Shown here: positions 8,293 through 18,490 of the stretch, piece after piece
Position numbering within the stretch: position 1 is the stretch's first letter
Layout of the letters: every line of letters starts with the position of its first letter
Source: an uncultured Alphaproteobacteria bacterium
GTDB taxonomy: Bacteria > Pseudomonadota > Alphaproteobacteria > Thalassobaculales > Thalassobaculaceae
Assembly: GCA_937776645.1 (NCBI GenBank)
Contig: CALMRI010000024.1
Span: forward strand, 19,141-83,140
DNA: 64,000 nucleotides
Direction of reading: 5' to 3'
Translations under genes and position numbers: made by a program
The notes under the pieces: generated by a model
Told to the model about the DNA's origin: nothing
What the model saw: only the letters and a program-made list of their open reading frames with translations
Databases searched by the model: none

Positions 8293-8658
8293 CCAAAGCA
8301 AGGAGCGCCGTGGCCATAGCCGACGCCCCGTCAGGCACGGTTCTTTGTGGCGCCAATGTCGAGGAACAGCTCGTACGGCGTCACCGTCTGCGACGAACGC
8401 AACGCGCTTTTCGGCGCCGTCGCCAAAGGCTTTCGCCGGATTAAATATCTTGTCGTTTCAACTGCCGATTCCCTGGGCGGTCCGTTCTTCGAACACAGCC
8501 CCTGTGGCGTCTGCCGCCAGGTGACCAGAGAGTTTACCAGAATCGACGCCACACTCGACGGTGCGTTTACCCTGGTCGATCCCGGGGAGGGCGGCGTGCT
8601 CTACGACGTCGTCGATATCGAGCGTCTGCTGTCGCACGGCTTAACCTCCGCAGAATAA
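8253..8658 (+). pseudogene. cdd: Broken cytidine deaminase gene
   Basis: The first frame encodes HVTIDAELLSELLTKARSAV and then SGTVLCGANVE. After a +1 shift near 8360 a second frame continues NSSYGVTVCDERNALFGAVA and EHSPCGVCRQVTREF to a stop at 8658. Zinc ligands (Cys of VCDE, both Cys of PCGVC) and the catalytic Glu are preserved. About 13 residues around the usual PYS-GFRVGAAL stretch are deleted between ADAP and SGTV, and the reading frame is split. The intact family enzyme deaminates cytidine and deoxycytidine. Two independent lesions argue for a true pseudogene. Confidence 0.75.
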
Positions 8659-8741
8659 CTCCGGCCCACTCGGCCCCAAGCCTAACCCATAAACCGGTTT
8701 TAACCCTTCGTCGCGCAATGCTTTTTCCCAATCTTTCGCGC

Positions 8742-9084
8742 CTAGTCGCCCAACCCGGCATTGATCGCCAACCGGGCCCATGACCGCAACGCGTCATCAT
8801 CATACGATGGGTCCGCCAAGGTGAAATAGGGCATTCCGGTGGATTTTCTGGCCCTGGGTCGAAACGGTTCCATCCCCTTGGCTTCGAAGGTCGGGCGCGA
8901 CTCATCGTCAACCTTCAAATAGATCTGTTCCTTCGAGACAATGGCGAAGATCACCCCATCACAATAGAGGCCGAGAGCGCTCAACAGTCGCCGCGCCTCC
9001 CGGGATTCCCGAAGGAGTAAGTCGCTCCAACACGTGGGCGACGTCTTCGGGGAGCCGTGGTGGAAATGGTGGTGGTGCCGCCAC
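8742..9084 (-). pseudogene. TfoX/Sxy N-terminal-domain gene with a frameshift
   Basis: The C-terminal frame encodes LGLYCDGVIFAIVSKEQIYL, KVDDESRPTFEA and a tail rich in Asp/Ala, matching TfoX N-terminal-domain proteins. The expected start of that domain (DVAHVLERLTPSG) lies in a different frame, from GTG 9084 to about 9010. The frames must therefore be joined by a shift near 9005-9015. As written, the protein would begin with a His-rich stretch that has no family similarity. It lies 1 bp after bcp and may have been the last gene of glnE-bcp-tfoX. A sequencing error remains possible. Confidence 0.6.
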
Positions 9085-9085
9085 C

Positions 9086-9550
9086 TCACAGACCCTTGGT
9101 CGTGGCCAGGACCGCCTCGACGTGGCCCTTCACCTTAACTTTGCGCCAAATCGCCCGCAGAACGCCGGCCCCATCGATCAGAAAGGTCGCGCGCTCTATC
9201 CCCATGTATTTTCGACCATACAGGGATTTTTCCACCCAGGTATCATAGGCCTCGCAGACCGAGCCGTCGGCATCCGCGCCAAGCGTGAAGGGCAGATCAT
9301 ATTTTGTCTTGAACTTGTCGTGCTTAGCCACGGGGTCCTTCGACACACCAATGATCTCGGCGTTGAGGCCCGAGAAATCCGGCAATGCATCGCGGAACCC
9401 GCAGGCCTCTTTCGTACAACCAGGCGTGTCATCTTTCGGATAAAAATACAAAATCACGCTTTTACCCTTCAAACCAACCAGCGAAACCTCACCGCCACCA
9501 TCCGTAGCCATGGTGAAGTCCGGGGCCTGGTCGCCAATGGCAAGCGTCAT
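9086..9550 (-). CDS. bcp: Thioredoxin-dependent peroxiredoxin, BCP/PrxQ type
   Basis: The 154-residue protein reduces hydrogen peroxide and organic hydroperoxides with a peroxidatic cysteine. That cysteine is in YPKDDTPGCTKEACGFRDA, where the resolving Cys five residues later (CTKEAC) is also present. GDQAPDFTM opens the thioredoxin fold and IERATFLIDGAGVL closes it. Length is normal. It lies 66 bp downstream of glnE on the same strand, the order usual in alphaproteobacteria, so it is likely co-transcribed. Confidence 0.95.
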   Translation of the reverse strand: MTLAIGDQAPDFTMATDGGGEVSLVGLKGKSVILYFYPKDDTPGCTKEACGFRDALPDFSGLNAEIIGVSKDPVAKHDKFKTKYDLPFTLGADADGSVCEAYDTWVEKSLYGRKYMGIERATFLIDGAGVLRAIWRKVKVKGHVEAVLATTKGL

Positions 9551-9616
9551 GGTTGTTCTCCTGTATCGATCTGACGTGGCGGATGGTGTTGTTTTGCAGG
9601 TTTCTGTTCAGGTGGG

Positions 9617-12593
9617 TTATCGAACCGGTGTGTCAACGATCCGCTCGAATAATTCGGTCACGCAGCCGCCAGTTTCGATGATCTTTGCTTCCAATGCGGT
9701 GAAGTCAACCGCGCCACCTACCTGGATCAACCGAGCCTTAAGCGATTCCGGTGCGCTCAGTGGATCAAACGCATCATCGACGGTCAGACGGAGCAGCCCC
9801 TGAATGTTACGGAACAGTCGCACGGCGTCGGCAAGAACCGTCGCGTCCACCTCGTCCAGCGCGCCGACCGCCGCCAGTTTTCCACAGGCTAACACGGTAT
9901 TTGCTTCGATTACATCAGGATGCTCACAAGCGTGCTTGAGCTGTAGAAACTGCACGATGAATTCCGCGTCGACGAGCCCTCCGCGCCAATGCTTCAATTG
10001 CCAGGGCGATGTCGCGACATGGCTGACCGCCATGCGCTGACGCATGATCGAAACATCCCCCCGCAATGCCTCCGCATCCCGCGGCTGGCACAAAATCGCT
10101 CGAATTTCCGCATTGATCCGATCGGCTAGTTCTGGCATTCCAGCTATCACCCGGGCCCGATTCAGGGCCATGTGCTCCCAAGTCCAGGACGATTCCGCGT
10201 GGTATTTGCGAAATCCTTCAAGACTCGCCGCGACCGGGGCCTTGTTGCCATTGGGCCGTAACCTCATGTCGACCTCGAACAATCCGCCTGCCGCCGTCTT
10301 GGTGGTAAGCGCGGCGATCAATCTCTGGCCCAACCGAATGAAATAATGGTTCCCGCCCAGAGGCTTTTCGCCCTCCGACTCCTGATCCAACGGACCATCA
10401 TGCAGGAATACCAGATCCAGATCCGATCCCGCCGAAAGTTCCCGACCACCAAGCTTGCCCATGGAGATCACCGCGAGGGCGGGAATCCCGGTACCCGGCA
10501 TCCGGCCATGACGCCGGGCGAATTCCTCCTCCACCCGGGGCAAAAGACACCGGATCGCCGCATCGACGATATCCGACATGGTCCGCCCGGACCGCTCGGT
10601 GCCGATCTGCCCGCGCAACCCCTGAACACCAACTTGAAAGCGCCGGTCGTTGATCCAGCGCCGGGCGGTATCCAGCACCTCCTCGTAGGAGGCCTCCAAG
10701 CCCAATTCACCGTTCAATTCGGCGGTCAGGTCTTCCGCTCCTGGCAAGCCGACCGCCAGATCATGGGTCAGCACCCCCTCGAACAGGGACGGATTGCGGC
10801 CAAGATGCTCGGCCAGCGAGGGCGCCATGCCCATAATGTCGGCGATCACTCCCAAAAGCGGTGGATTGGCCAAAATCAGTGAGAAAAGCTGCACCCCCGC
10901 CGGCACCACTTCGAGAAAGCGGTCGAACCGCCGAAACGCATCATCCGGCTGCGCCGTGGCGGTGAACGCGGTCAACAGAGCCGGCGCCAGGTCGGTCAGC
11001 AGTTGACGGGCCCGCTCGCTGCGGGTCGCCCGGTAGCGACCATGATGCCAAGCCCGAAGACGCTCGCTCACCATATCGGGTTCCTGAAAACCCATCCGAG
11101 CGAGGGTCCGTAATGTCTCGGGGTCGTTCTCCACGCCGGTGAAGACCAAGCTTCCATCCACGCTTCCAAGCGCCGTCAACGGGGCGTCCTCCTCAAACAA
11201 TGCACCGTAATGACGAGCGACCGTGGACAAATGATGCAACAGCGCGCGGCGTAGATCATCCACATCCTCTAATCCCAGAAACCCGGCGATACGGGTCATT
11301 CCTTCGGCGGTATCCGGCATGTCATGGGTCTGTGCGTCCGCCACCATCTGCAAGCGGTGCTCGATCTTGCGCAAATAGCCATAAGCCTCCAACAGGACCC
11401 GCGCCACGTCAGGCGCCACCCGACCGGCCTCGACCAGCGCCGCCATCGCATCGGCAGTCCGCGGCTGGCGCTGCCTGGCGTCGCGTCCACCCCAGATCAA
11501 TTGCTGGGTCTGGACGAAAAATTCGATCTCACGGATGCCGCCGCGGCCAAGCTTCAGGTTATGTCCCTCCACCGCGATCGTCGCGCCGCCGCGATGCGCG
11601 ATGATCTGTCGCTTGATCGAATGAATATCCCGGATCGCCGCAAAATCGAGATGGCGGCGCCAGATGAATGGTCGCATTCGCTCGAAGAAAGCGCGCGCAG
11701 CGTCGAAATCACAGCCGACTGCCCGCGCACGGATATACGCCGCTCGTTCCCAATTCTGCCCAAGGCTCTCGTAATAAACCTCGGCAGCACTGACCGAAAC
11801 CGCAAGCGGGGTCGCGCTGGCATCCGGCCGCAAGCGCAGGTCCGTTCGAAATACGTAGCCGTCGGACGTGCGCTCCTCCAACAATTTGACCACCAGTCTC
11901 GCCGCCTGCACAAACGCCCGCTGCAGCTCCTCGACGCCCCCATAAAGCGGCAGTTCATCGTCATAAAAGACGACCAGATCGATATCGCTGGAGTAGTTCA
12001 GCTCGCGCGCGCCGAGCTTGCCCATGGCCAGGCAGACGAGGCCGGACCCTGCCACCGGGTCCTCCGGGTCGGCGCAAGGTAGTTTGCCGCGTTGCTGCTG
12101 ATCAGCCAGCGCATGGCGCCACGCGAGCCCAATCGCTCGGTCGGCGAAGTCACTCAGACCAATGACCACAGGCTCCAAGTCCCAGGTACCCAGCGTGTCG
12201 GCCACCGCGATCGCCAATGCGACATGCCGTTTCGCCGCTCGCAGCACGGTCATAAGCTGCGCCGTCTTCATCTTGACCGGGTCTATGGCATCCAGATCGG
12301 CCATCACTTGGCCAAGAACGACCTCGGGCCCTATCGTCAGTATCCGCGTGGCGATAACCTGATCTCTCAGCAATAACCGCGTTAGGAACGGGCTGCAGGC
12401 GAAAAGACCCGCGCAGGGCCGCCAAGCCGGCCGCGTTTGATACAATCGACCACGCGGCGGCGGCCTCGGCCTCGTCGGGAATCCGTTCCGCCCCTTCGAT
12501 CCAGCGATCCATGCCAACCCGGGCCGCTGCCTCGTCCACCACGACGGGAAAGTCTTGGGCAGTTTCGGCATACACGTTCGCTGACCTCACCAA
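9617..12593 (-). CDS. glnE: Bifunctional glutamine synthetase adenylyltransferase/adenylyl-removing enzyme (frameshifted near N-terminus)
   Basis: GlnE adenylylates and de-adenylylates a tyrosine of glutamine synthetase in response to PII. Two nucleotidyltransferase modules are visible: KLGARELNYSSDIDLVVFYD (removing domain) and KLGGRELSAGSDLDLVFLHD (adding domain), separated by helical linkers. The continuous frame from 9617 runs up to ACSPFLTRLLLRD, but sequence upstream of that in the same frame is nonsense. The proper N-terminus (DEAEAAAAWSIVSNAAGLAA, then LRGSF) is in another frame starting at TTG 12593 or GTG 12590. The frames join at a run of four A (T on the coding strand) at 12402-12405; one base fewer would restore a product of roughly 990 residues. 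Confidence 0.9.
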
Positions 12594-12776
12594 GGTAATG
12601 TTTTATAGGGCGCCAACCTGAGACAACGTGGACTGGACCGTCAAGCACAACACGGATCACGTTACCCCAAAGCCGCAAACTGAACCTCGCCGAGAACGCC
12701 ACCCTGTGCTAACCGATGCGGATAACCTGTCGCCACAGACGGCTGGCCGATGCCAAAACCTGAATAGGACCATCAC

Positions 12777-15700
12777 GTGACCGCCAAGATCGTCAAACTC
12801 GCGCTGGAGATCATCGGCGTCCTCGTCGCTGGCGCGGTAATCGCGATCCTCGCGCTTGGCTGGCGGCTTACCACCGGTCCTATCTCGTTGGACTTCGCCC
12901 GGGGTTTGCTCGAGGACGCGCTAACCCCGGCTGAATTGCCGATTAATGTCACAATCGGCGAGCCGGTTCTGACCTGGAAGGGCTGGACGCGCGTCTTCGA
13001 CGTCACCGTCAACGATGTGCAGCTCACCGGATATGACGGAGCTCTTTATGCGAAGGCGCCATCGGTTCAGGTTCGGCTCTCGGTAAGGGCGTTGGCCGAG
13101 GGCATTGCCGCGCCGATCCGTATTACCGTCAACCAACCAACGATCCGTCTTGGCAAGGCCCTTACGACCAGGCAAACGGCCCCGGTCCTTGAAACGCACG
13201 GCCCCTTTGATGAGCCATGGGTTTCGGAACTACTGCGCGAGTTCGCCGCGCCCAGCAACGCGGCCAATAGTGCACCCAGTCGGCTTTCGCATCTGCGGCT
13301 GGTGGAACTGAACGACGCTACCATCGAACTACCTTGGTCCAAACGAGCCGGTATGTGGGCGTTGCGGGGCTTGAACGCTAGGATCTCTCGACGGGAAGGA
13401 ACTCTGCGCCTCAATTCCACCGCCGTCGCCTCGATCGACGGCGCCGTTACCGATGTCGACCTGGACCTCCATTATGACACCGGACCGGAACGAGTCGCCG
13501 GCTCGATCAAATTAGGCGGATTGCCGTTCTCGTCAATCACCCGCGCCGCGCCGGTGATCGCTGACCAAATTACTTGGAGCGCGCCGTTGGACGCGGCGGT
13601 CGAATTCACCCTGCAGCCGCCCTCGACCCTCTTGAAGGTATCCGGGACGTTGACCACGAAACAGGGAACGTTGGGTTTGCCAGGGCTTTATCCAGCTCCG
13701 ATTCCGTTGCAGGCTCTAACGCTCCAAGCCGCCTATGACGCGGCGTCGGAAACCCTCGACATCTCGGCTCTGCAAGTGCGCCAGGGCGAGGTGAGCGCCA
13801 ACGCCCGTCTATCGATTGAAGATTTGTTTGGCGTCGCCAAGGTGACCTTCCAGGCTTCCACTGAAAATTTTCCTGGGAGCCAGTTGGAACATTATTGGCC
13901 GCCGAGACTCGGGATCGACGCTCGAGCCTGGATCATCAAAAATCTGGAAGGCGGCTCGGTTCCCAAAGCGACCGTGGAACTGGCGGCCAGCATCGACCTT
14001 TCCGACCCACAATCGCTGGCGCTGACCCGTCTCCGCGGCGGGATCAATTTTACCGGTGTTACCGCACATTATTTCCGCCCTCTGCCCCCGGTTGTCCAGA
14101 TCAACGGTCGGGCTGAATTCGATCAAACCAAGTTCGACATCACATTCGATTCAGGGCGTTTGAACGATCTGATTTTTAGCAAGTCCACCGCCCGGTTTCT
14201 CGACCTGGATACAGGTCAAAAGCGGGCGGCGATCGAGGTGAGCGCGCGCGGCCCGATTCGTACAGCCCTGGAGGTACTGAATCACGAAAAGCTCGCCTTG
14301 ACCCAGCGGATCGGATTGGTGCCGAATACTGTCACCGGACTTGCCGACACCCGCGTCCGTTTCGCCTTTCCCTTGACGCACTCGCTGACACTCAACCAAG
14401 TCGATTTCACCGCCTCCGGCACCATGGAGGGTGTCGGCATACCGGGCGTCGCGTTCGACCATGCGCTGAGCGAGGGAGTGCTGACGCTCGACCTGACCCG
14501 CGAGGGAATGCGGGTGAACGGCACCGGGTTGCTGGCGGGAGCCTCCGCGAATGTGACCCTGGACGAGGTCTTTACGGAAAGATCTCGCATCCGCCAACGC
14601 AAACACCTGACCGGCATCTTCGACGACGCAGCCATCACCAACCTGGGGCTACCCTCCTTCATGACGCTTGAGGGACCGGTCATGGTGGATGTCGAGATGC
14701 TCAATCTGGCGGACGGAAACGCGGAAGTTTCGGCGTTGCTTGATCTGCGGGATACCGACATGGCGATTCCGGCCCTAAAGTGGAGCAAGCCGGCAGGCGC
14801 CGCTGGACGGGTGCGGTTCTTGCTCGACATGCAGGCCGATCAGGTCCAAAGCCTCCATTCCGCCAGCCTGTTAGCCGCTGATCTGGGCATCGATCTGGCG
14901 GCGGATTTCCAGTCCGACACCGGTGTGCTGAAACGGATCCTTATTAACCAACTTGTGCTGGGCGATAGCACGATGGCCGGGGTGATAAACGCCCGTCCCG
15001 AGGGCCTCTTTGAGGCGACCTTGTCAGGGGACCGACTAGACATCCAACGTTTTCTCGAGGTCGAACCTGCCGAGCCATCCACCCCTAGTCCACCCATCTC
15101 CATCAATGCTCGTTTCAAGGAAATCCTTATCGGCGCCTTGCCGCCGATCACCGATACAATCCTGACCCTGCATCATAACGGTCGTCTGTTGAACGATATT
15201 CAACTCACCGGCCAGATTGGCGATGAACCGATCACTATCGCATATGCCGTCGCCGACGGCGCGAAGCGATTCGAGATCCTTTCCGAAGACGCTGGCCGGG
15301 TGTTGCGCGGCTTCGATATACTCGATTCGATCGAAGGAGGTCGCCTTGCCGTGGCCGGCATCACCACTGGTCAGGGCGATAGCGCCCATACCACCATCGA
15401 TCTTTCAATACAGGAATTTGGACTGATCAACGCGCCACTTCTGGCCCAGCTCTTGAACGCCGCATTTCTACCCGGGTTGGTCGACACTCTGCGGGGGCGA
15501 GGGATCCGCTTCGAGAGCCTGAACGCAAAGATCAGCGTTACCAGAGAGCGCGCGGAGATTCTCGACGCGCTTGCATTCGGCTCATCTCTTGGAATTTCTG
15601 CGAGCGGCGGCATCAACCACCTCGCCAGAACCATAGATATGAATGGCATGCTTGTGCCGGCCTATGGTTTAAGCCGGCTCATCGACCAGATCCCAATCCT

Positions 15701-15905
15701 CGGCCACATTTTAACCGGGGGTGAAAAAGAAGGCCTGCTCGCCGCTGAATACTTGCTCCGCGGCAGCCTCGACAGCCCCACCGTAACCGTCAACCCATTG
15801 ACAGCATTTGCACCTGGGTTCCTACGTGCCCTAGTCAAGGCGACCAATCTGCCCTCAGGCCAACCAGTTGCGCCAGCTCACCAAATTCCAAAGCAAGAAC
15901 GGTGA
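12777..15905 (+). CDS. Large AsmA/YhdP-like (DUF3971) envelope protein
   Basis: The 1042-residue protein has one N-terminal membrane segment (residues about 6-28) followed by a long periplasmic region of repeated beta-rich units. It resembles the AsmA-like/YhdP family in length, in DUF3971-like central sequence and in the C-terminal AsmA-2 section (GLINAPLLAQLLNAAFLPGL, FESLNAKISVTRERAEI). Members of this superfamily form long bridge-like lipid-transfer proteins or affect outer-membrane lipid homeostasis. The start is GTG 12777. It is divergent from glnE across about 180 bp and convergent with tyrS, with only 9 bp between the stops. Superfamily placement is good; a specific orthologue name is not justified. 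Confidence 0.85.
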   Translation: MTAKIVKLALEIIGVLVAGAVIAILALGWRLTTGPISLDFARGLLEDALTPAELPINVTIGEPVLTWKGWTRVFDVTVNDVQLTGYDGALYAKAPSVQVRLSVRALAEGIAAPIRITVNQPTIRLGKALTTRQTAPVLETHGPFDEPWVSELLREFAAPSNAANSAPSRLSHLRLVELNDATIELPWSKRAGMWALRGLNARISRREGTLRLNSTAVASIDGAVTDVDLDLHYDTGPERVAGSIKLGGLPFSSITRAAPVIADQITWSAPLDAAVEFTLQPPSTLLKVSGTLTTKQGTLGLPGLYPAPIPLQALTLQAAYDAASETLDISALQVRQGEVSANARLSIEDLFGVAKVTFQASTENFPGSQLEHYWPPRLGIDARAWIIKNLEGGSVPKATVELAASIDLSDPQSLALTRLRGGINFTGVTAHYFRPLPPVVQINGRAEFDQTKFDITFDSGRLNDLIFSKSTARFLDLDTGQKRAAIEVSARGPIRTALEVLNHEKLALTQRIGLVPNTVTGLADTRVRFAFPLTHSLTLNQVDFTASGTMEGVGIPGVAFDHALSEGVLTLDLTREGMRVNGTGLLAGASANVTLDEVFTERSRIRQRKHLTGIFDDAAITNLGLPSFMTLEGPVMVDVEMLNLADGNAEVSALLDLRDTDMAIPALKWSKPAGAAGRVRFLLDMQADQVQSLHSASLLAADLGIDLAADFQSDTGVLKRILINQLVLGDSTMAGVINARPEGLFEATLSGDRLDIQRFLEVEPAEPSTPSPPISINARFKEILIGALPPITDTILTLHHNGRLLNDIQLTGQIGDEPITIAYAVADGAKRFEILSEDAGRVLRGFDILDSIEGGRLAVAGITTGQGDSAHTTIDLSIQEFGLINAPLLAQLLNAAFLPGLVDTLRGRGIRFESLNAKISVTRERAEILDALAFGSSLGISASGGINHLARTIDMNGMLVPAYGLSRLIDQIPILGHILTGGEKEGLLAAEYLLRGSLDSPTVTVNPLTAFAPGFLRALVKATNLPSGQPVAPAHQIPKQER

Positions 15906-15914
15906 GACTGATCC

Positions 15915-17174
15915 TCAGGCCATACGCAACAGGACATGGCGCTTTTTGCCATAGGACAGCTTGATCAACCCATCGGGGCTAACGTCATCCAGCCCAAGTT
16001 TTAAACCCTCGTCGTGTATCACCGTGTCGTTGACCCGGACCCCTTTGGCCTTAATTAAGCGGCGGGCCTCACCGTTCGAGGACACCAACTTGGCGAACTC
16101 CTTGCCCAGCGCGTCGACAACCCATAGGCCGGCATCAAGATCCGCCCTGGTCACCTCGACTGTTGGCAAGGCAGCACCGACCTTTCCTTCTTCGAAAGTC
16201 TGGCGCGCCGTCTCGGCCGCGGTCAACGCCGCCGCCGCGCCGTGGCACAGCGTTGTCGCCTCGTCGGCCAGAATCTTTTTCGCGTCGTTCAGTTCGCTAC
16301 CCGGCAAACTCTCCAACCGCTTGATTTCATCCAGCGGTAGTTCAGTAAACAGCCTCAGGAACCGGCCGAGATCTGCATCCTCAGTGTTGCGCCAGAATTG
16401 CCAAAAATCATAGGCACTAAGCCGATCGTCATTGAGCCAGATCGCCCCCTGAGCGGTCTTACCCATCTTGGCGCCGGACGTGGTCGTCACCAACGGCGTG
16501 GTCAGGCCAAAAATCGTCTGCTGATCGACACGGCGGGCCAATTCCACACCATTGACGATGTTTCCCCATTGGTCCGAGCCGCCCATCTGCAACACGCATC
16601 CATAGCGCCGGCGCAATTCCAGAAAATCATAGGCCTGGAGGACCATGTAGTTGAACTCAAGAAACGACAGCGGCTGTTGGCGCTCCAACCGCAACTTCAC
16701 GCTGTCGAAGGACAGCATACGGTTAACCGAAAAATGCCGGCCGTACTTGCGCAAGAACGGGATGTATTGCAGCCCGGAAAGCCACTCGTCATTGTCGCAC
16801 ATCACAGCGTCGCTCGGCCCGTCGCCGAACGAAAGATAGTTTTCGAAAATCTTGCGAATACCGGCCTTGTTGTTCTCGATATCCTCGTCGCTGAGCATTT
16901 TACGCATGTTGTCCTTGCCGGACGGATCGCCGACCTTGGTCGTGCCACCACCCATCAGAACAATCGGCTTGTGACCTGACTTTTGCAGATGTCGCAGCAT
17001 CATGATCTGTACGAGGCTACCGACATGCAGACTATCAGCGGTGCAATCAAAGCCGATATACGCAGTGACCGCCTTGTTGTTCATCATTGAATCAAGCTCG
17101 ACGTCATCCGTCACTTGATGGATGAAACCGCGATCATGCATCGTCGTCATGAACGACGAAGAGAAGCTGGACAT
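15915..17174 (-). CDS. tyrS: Tyrosyl-tRNA synthetase
   Basis: The 419-residue class I synthetase charges tRNA-Tyr. The HIGH-like motif is [10 protein letters not shown], the tyrosine-binding strand is [13 protein letters not shown], and the KMSKS-like loop is [13 protein letters not shown]-terminal S4 RNA-binding domain (residues about 350-415, [19 protein letters not shown]) is present. Length and domains are complete. ATG 17174 is used; an in-frame ATG a few codons later (MTTMHDRGF) would also give a normal protein. It is divergent from anmK, as in many alphaproteobacteria. Confidence 0.97.
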   Translation of the reverse strand: MSSFSSSFMTTMHDRGFIHQVTDDVELDSMMNNKAVTAYIGFDCTADSLHVGSLVQIMMLRHLQKSGHKPIVLMGGGTTKVGDPSGKDNMRKMLSDEDIENNKAGIRKIFENYLSFGDGPSDAVMCDNDEWLSGLQYIPFLRKYGRHFSVNRMLSFDSVKLRLERQQPLSFLEFNYMVLQAYDFLELRRRYGCVLQMGGSDQWGNIVNGVELARRVDQQTIFGLTTPLVTTTSGAKMGKTAQGAIWLNDDRLSAYDFWQFWRNTEDADLGRFLRLFTELPLDEIKRLESLPGSELNDAKKILADEATTLCHGAAAALTAAETARQTFEEGKVGAALPTVEVTRADLDAGLWVVDALGKEFAKLVSSNGEARRLIKAKGVRVNDTVIHDEGLKLGLDDVSPDGLIKLSYGKKRHVLLRMA

Positions 17175-17301
17175 GGCCTATTGCCTCGCTTTTACCAAAA
17201 TTCTGGACGGCGGATGTAACACACCAGGCCTCTAGCCTCAACAACACCGGGTTTCAAGGACTTGATGTTGACGCTGTATACGACGGCCTCTATCAAACCT
17301 C

Positions 17302-18390
17302 ATGGCGAAAAAAGTATGGACCGCAATTGGGTTGATGAGCGGCACCTCGATGGATGGTGTCGATGCGGCGCTGATCACTACCGACGGTGAGGCAATGCTG
17401 GAGCCGGGTCGTCATCTGACCACACCTTACGATTCCACTTTTCGTGATCGGCTGCGGGACCTCGTCGCGGGCCAAGGTGATGTCGCCGCGGTCGAAAAAG
17501 AACTCACGGCCTGCCACGGGCGCGCGGTCACGGCGCTGCTGCGTGTTGCTGGCATCGGACCGGCAGACGTGGATATCATCGGCTTTCACGGCCACACGAT
17601 CCTGCACAAACCCGAGCAGGCCAGGACCTGGCAGATCGGCGACGGGGCAAAGCTCGCCAGGGATACCGGTATCGATGTGGTCTATGACCTGCGCGGCGCT
17701 GATGTCGCGGCAGGCGGTCAGGGGGCGCCGCTGGCTCCGATTTTTCATCGGGCACTTTCAGCTGAAATGCCGCGACCGCTTGCAGTGCTGAACATAGGCG
17801 GAGTCGCCAATGTTACCTGGATCGGCGACGGCGAGGAGGCATTGATTGGCTACGACACCGGGCCGGGCAATGCCTTGCTCGACGATTGGATCAGGCGCCA
17901 CACTGGCAACCCATTCGACCGCGATGGCGCGCTTAGCGCTGCCGGGCACCCCCACCCGGTCAAGCTCGCCAAGTTGGTGACCCATCCTTATTTTAACGAG
18001 AAGCCACCGAAGTCTTTGGATCGCGACGCTTTCGCAGCCATTGCAGTGGATATCCTGCGGGATCTATCAGTTGAAGATGGGGCGGCGCTGCTGACCGCCT
18101 TCACCGTCGAAACCATTTCCCAGGCGGCCATCCACATGCCGTTACAGCCGCGACAATGGATTGTCGTCGGTGGTGGCCGACACAATCAGGCGTTGATGGA
18201 CGGGTTGCGCGCCCGGATCGACGCGGAGATCACCTCCGGCGATGACATCGGGTGGTCTGGCGACGCCATCGAGGCGCAGGCCTTTGGTTACATGGCTATC
18301 CGCTCGCGTCTTAGCCTCCCTATCAGCTATCCTGGAACCACCGGCGTGCCGCACCCGATGAGCGGTGGCGTGCTCGCTCGAAAGCCCTGA
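17302..18390 (+). CDS. anmK: Anhydro-N-acetylmuramic acid kinase
   Basis: AnmK phosphorylates and hydrolyses 1,6-anhydroMurNAc released during cell-wall recycling, giving MurNAc-6-phosphate. The 362-residue protein has the ATP-binding opening GLMSGTSMDGVDAAL, QGGQGAPLAPIFHRAL-like substrate segment (AGGQGAPLAPIF), YDTGPGNALLDDW and the C-terminal HPMSGGVLARKP. These are all family hallmarks. Its start ATG 17302 is 128 bp from tyrS on the opposite strand, so the promoters are presumably divergent. Confidence 0.96.
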   Translation: MAKKVWTAIGLMSGTSMDGVDAALITTDGEAMLEPGRHLTTPYDSTFRDRLRDLVAGQGDVAAVEKELTACHGRAVTALLRVAGIGPADVDIIGFHGHTILHKPEQARTWQIGDGAKLARDTGIDVVYDLRGADVAAGGQGAPLAPIFHRALSAEMPRPLAVLNIGGVANVTWIGDGEEALIGYDTGPGNALLDDWIRRHTGNPFDRDGALSAAGHPHPVKLAKLVTHPYFNEKPPKSLDRDAFAAIAVDILRDLSVEDGAALLTAFTVETISQAAIHMPLQPRQWIVVGGGRHNQALMDGLRARIDAEITSGDDIGWSGDAIEAQAFGYMAIRSRLSLPISYPGTTGVPHPMSGGVLARKP

Positions 18391-18490
18391 AGCGACTCCG
18401 GCCCGGGCGCATTGCGCCCACCCTTCAAGCCCGGTAGTTTTCCGGCAAAACAAGGCGCTCGGTTGTGAATACCATCCCGGAGGAACAAAA

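Noticed and set aside
12405..12571. N-terminal extension of the long glnE frame (TTG 12571)
   Set aside because: Sequence is nonsense relative to GlnE; the true N-terminus is readable in another frame across a one-base shift.
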